Shown: piece by piece, positions 61,674-64,000 of the stretch | Numbering within the stretch: the stretch's first letter is position 1 | How the letters are laid out: every line of letters begins with the position of its first letter | NCBI GenBank assembly: GCA_965222745.1 | Contig: CBDCUW010000004.1 | Coordinates: 1,922,001-1,986,000, forward strand | Source: CBDCUW01 sp965222745 | Lineage (GTDB): Bacteria; Planctomycetota; Planctomycetia; Pirellulales; Pirellulaceae | Direction of reading: 5' to 3' | DNA length: 64,000 nt | The notes under the pieces: model-generated | The model's input: the letters and a program-made list of their open reading frames with translations, nothing else | What the model was told of the DNA's origin: nothing | Databases searched by the model: none | Position numbers and translations under genes: made by a program

Positions 61674-63986
61674 TTACCTTCCCGGTGGAAGGCTCTGTTT
61701 CAAGGTGATGTTGCTTGGTTCGCCGCTAGGCGAGTGAAACGTTACGGTATCCACCTGATCTTGCCACTTGACCTCCAGCGTCTCGCCCAAAAGGTGAGTT
61801 TGCGGCAGGGCTTCTCCTTCGAGATACGGCAGGAGCATGACCTTGAATTTTGGCTCGTCCGAATCGATCGCGGCGACGATTCGATTGGCCATGATCGGTT
61901 GTCCGGTTCGTTTGTCTTTGCCCAACGGATACTGCTGCGTGTTCAGCTGGACGCCCGATGGACTGATGAAACGAACCAGCAACCGCCGCGAACCCCGGAC
62001 CGCTCTCCCGCTGTGCTGCTCCTCCTCGGTTTCGCCAAGGATCAAGTCGTTCCCACTGAGAGACTTCTTTTCTACGTCAAGCGGAAGCTGCATGTACCAG
62101 TGATACTTGTGCGATTTGTCATCCTTTTTGATATCGTCCACGATCATCGCGTAAGGGTGACGCCCACGAACCAGGCACGCGATTCGGAAAGCTTTTTGAA
62201 CGGGGTTGTAGGGTTTTCGCCAGAGGTTGCATCCCATGAAATTGTATCGGGGGACGGTCGGATTGTCGGAACCGTGCAACCGCTCCGGCTGCCCTGGTCG
62301 TTTCCATTTCCAACCGATCTGGTCGAAGCGACGGGTTTCAGCCTCCCAACCTTCGGCAGGCTTTTCCCAACTGTGGGCCCACATCCAGTTGTAGGCGTTG
62401 GCGAGATCCAACACCGCATAACTGTACGCACCGGGCTGTTTCGAGCTACCAGTTGGTAAACGTTTTCCGGATGCGTCGTAGTCGCCGTAGTGGATCAGCT
62501 GGGCATTGGGCGCTTTGCCTCGCGCACCGGGCAACTTTGCTTCGACCTGCGCTTTGCCGTCGATGTGAACCAGGCTATGGTCTTCGCTTCGCTGCGACGT
62601 TCCCCAAGGCCGATCAATCGCCCAACGGCGGCCGTTGGCAGCAAACACGAACCGGCCCCGATCCACGTTCTCGTGCCGATCGTACCAGGCGTCTTGCCGA
62701 GCCAAAATGTTCAGATAGACAGCCTGGTCGGACCAATCACTGCGGGTAATGAACAGTCCCTGAAGCGGAAAGACATGCGTGATTGGCAGCCCCAGTTTGC
62801 CCATCTCCAGCGGCAGTTGCTCGCTGTCGTCGTAGTTCATGCACAGCAGCGTCGACCAGGGAGCATACTGCCAACGGTTCTGTAGCTGATAGTCCTTGCC
62901 CTTGTATCGCCACAAGTAGTAGTTCACCCACTTGTCACCCGGCATGGCCCAGCGAGCCAAGACAGGTGCACTTTCGTAAGGAGCGGCGCGGCTGGAGGAG
63001 TAACCGACCGTTTCACCGCTGGTCTCTCCGGGAACAAGCGACAGCACCAACCATTTGAAATAGTTGCGGATGTTGGGTCGAGCAAAATGGTTCTCGCCGC
63101 GGCGGGCCATGGCGATCAACGTAAACTGACCCTCTCGCAGTGACGTATTGATCGTGTAACCGTCTTCGTTCGATCCGCCTTCTTGGTAGATGTGCACTTC
63201 TGCCCAATCGCGAATCATCTGTTGGAATGCATGCCACTGCTGCGGGTGATATCCTTCTTCGCCTTCGATCGCCAACAGCATCGGTCCCAGCTCGCCGTGG
63301 TAGCCGTACCAGTTGCTGATTCCGCGCCCGCGCGGAAAATTCATTCCCCAACAAATCAGGTCCTTGGTTGCCACCGAGAGCGCCTGACGGCAAATCTGCC
63401 GCTGCTGCGGTGACATGTCGTTGTAAAGAAAATCGTAGGCGAGCGCAAAATCAGCGCCGCCTCGGCACCACAATTCCCCCAAGCCGGCCCGTATTCCGGT
63501 ATTGCCCTTGATGTCACCGATGTCTTGTTCGATCTTTCCCCAAGCCGGTTCATGCTTGCTGCGTGCCAGCACGACTCGCGCAAAATTCGCGACCGCTCGG
63601 CAAACCTTTTCCGCCGTCTCTTTGTCTTGGTGATAAATCACGTCCAGGGTCGCGTAAAGCAGATCGTGATTGGCGCCCGGACCCGTGTCAGGAAACGACT
63701 GGACCAACTCCTGTTCCGACAAGTCCGGATCGAGCGAGGCCAGCACATCGATCACGCGAGGCGATTTGAACCGTTTGGAAAAAAACTCCTTGCCGCGATA
63801 GGTCTGCACCACATGCTTGCGCCACGCCGGCAGGTCCTCGGGGCTCAGGATGACTCGAGGATGCACGCCGGGTTCGGGGACGTCCGAAAAGACTCGAACA
63901 CCGTTTTGATCGATCGCGTGATAGTCATCGGCAAGCGAGACTACCTGGAATACCAACAACGACCATACGACTGCGACGAATCTCAT
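61674..63986 (-). CDS. Exported heparinase II/III-like polysaccharide lyase
   Basis: 770 residues, signal peptide MRFVAVVWSLLVFQVVSLAD. The N-terminal half (about 25-380) is an alpha/alpha-toroid as in alginate lyases and heparinases ('HPRVILSPEDLPAWRKHVVQ', 'ADFALAYDFLYNDMSPQQRQ', 'GRGISNWYGYHGELGPMLLA', 'GGSNEDGYTINTSLREGQFT'). The C-terminal half is a beta-sandwich ('FITRSDWSDQAVYLNILARQ', 'RHENVDRGRFVFAANGRRWA', 'YNFMGCNLWRKPYNPVQKAF'). Conserved Asn/Tyr/His positions in the first half are compatible with a lyase active site, but the catalytic residues were not established. It would cleave uronic-acid polysaccharides, possibly algal ones. It is the leftmost gene of the minus-strand block and starts 15 bases before the window edge. 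Confidence 0.88.
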   Translation of the reverse strand: MRFVAVVWSLLVFQVVSLADDYHAIDQNGVRVFSDVPEPGVHPRVILSPEDLPAWRKHVVQTYRGKEFFSKRFKSPRVIDVLASLDPDLSEQELVQSFPDTGPGANHDLLYATLDVIYHQDKETAEKVCRAVANFARVVLARSKHEPAWGKIEQDIGDIKGNTGIRAGLGELWCRGGADFALAYDFLYNDMSPQQRQICRQALSVATKDLICWGMNFPRGRGISNWYGYHGELGPMLLAIEGEEGYHPQQWHAFQQMIRDWAEVHIYQEGGSNEDGYTINTSLREGQFTLIAMARRGENHFARPNIRNYFKWLVLSLVPGETSGETVGYSSSRAAPYESAPVLARWAMPGDKWVNYYLWRYKGKDYQLQNRWQYAPWSTLLCMNYDDSEQLPLEMGKLGLPITHVFPLQGLFITRSDWSDQAVYLNILARQDAWYDRHENVDRGRFVFAANGRRWAIDRPWGTSQRSEDHSLVHIDGKAQVEAKLPGARGKAPNAQLIHYGDYDASGKRLPTGSSKQPGAYSYAVLDLANAYNWMWAHSWEKPAEGWEAETRRFDQIGWKWKRPGQPERLHGSDNPTVPRYNFMGCNLWRKPYNPVQKAFRIACLVRGRHPYAMIVDDIKKDDKSHKYHWYMQLPLDVEKKSLSGNDLILGETEEEQHSGRAVRGSRRLLVRFISPSGVQLNTQQYPLGKDKRTGQPIMANRIVAAIDSDEPKFKVMLLPYLEGEALPQTHLLGETLEVKWQDQVDTVTFHSPSGEPSNITLKQSLPPGR

Positions 63987-64000
63987 TCACTTTCTCCGCG

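Overview
The window looks like a chromosomal segment of a planctomycete, most likely a Rhodopirellula-like member of the Pirellulaceae. The evidence is the family content. There is a DUF1559 prepilin-like protein, three TPR/FG-GAP/ASPIC-UnbV lipoproteins, and three proteins carrying the planctomycete N-terminal 'LE(D/S)RRxLAA' motif. There is also a dockerin-bearing sugar dehydrogenase, a BBP7-type outer-membrane protein, a GAF-HlyD/HlyD/M50-HlyD cluster, DUF3467, short zinc-ribbon and 'NPYQSP' membrane proteins, and a moderate GC content. Housekeeping anchors are a SigA/RpoD-type sigma factor, argininosuccinate lyase and a CbiX/SirB chelatase.

Layout. 1-11 kb: end of an AAA-like ATPase cut by the window edge, a polytopic membrane protein, a miniature LEDRR-motif protein, a HEAT/TPR protein, an S9 peptidase, a Tat-exported GMC oxidoreductase and a PQQ-propeller lipoprotein. 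11-12.4 kb: a BlaI repressor with an operator-like direct repeat over its own promoter, followed by a decayed BlaR1/M56 partner. 12.5-23.7 kb: three paralogous TPR/FG-GAP/ASPIC lipoproteins, with a small lipoprotein and a DUF1559 gene between them. 23.7-26 kb: a peptidase S41 remnant, a two-NTF2-domain secreted protein and a tRNA-like fragment, which together look like a scar of exchange. 26-33 kb: a cell-surface sugar dehydrogenase whose catalytic domain appears inserted inside a Calx-beta domain, a tightly coupled three-gene secreted operon with a DUF1573 member, and a membrane protein.

33-40 kb: a TPR-glycosyltransferase, the sigma factor, a gene-poor kilobase, a zinc-ribbon membrane protein, a methyltransferase, a DinB protein and a small zinc-binding-like protein. 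40-45.5 kb: an export/processing cluster made of a GAF-GAF-HlyD protein, a periplasmic adaptor, and an M50 metalloprotease with a PqqD/RRE-like N-terminus whose HlyD part is split into a second, GTGA-overlapping gene. 45.5-53.3 kb: DUF3467, argH, a large secreted protein, cbiX coupled to a heavy-metal-associated-domain gene, and BBP7. 53.4-64 kb: a 1,865-residue surface protein with twelve DUF11 repeats, a tandem class II aldolase whose second domain has lost metal ligands, a membrane-anchored exported protein and a heparinase II/III-like polysaccharide lyase.

Much of the content is exported (signal peptides, lipoboxes, Tat, surface motifs), which suggests interaction with polymers and the cell surface. 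Intergenic space carries at least three families of palindromic repeats. The main one has five copies, one of which supplies the stop codon of argH. No CRISPR array, rRNA, intact tRNA, transposase or phage gene was seen.
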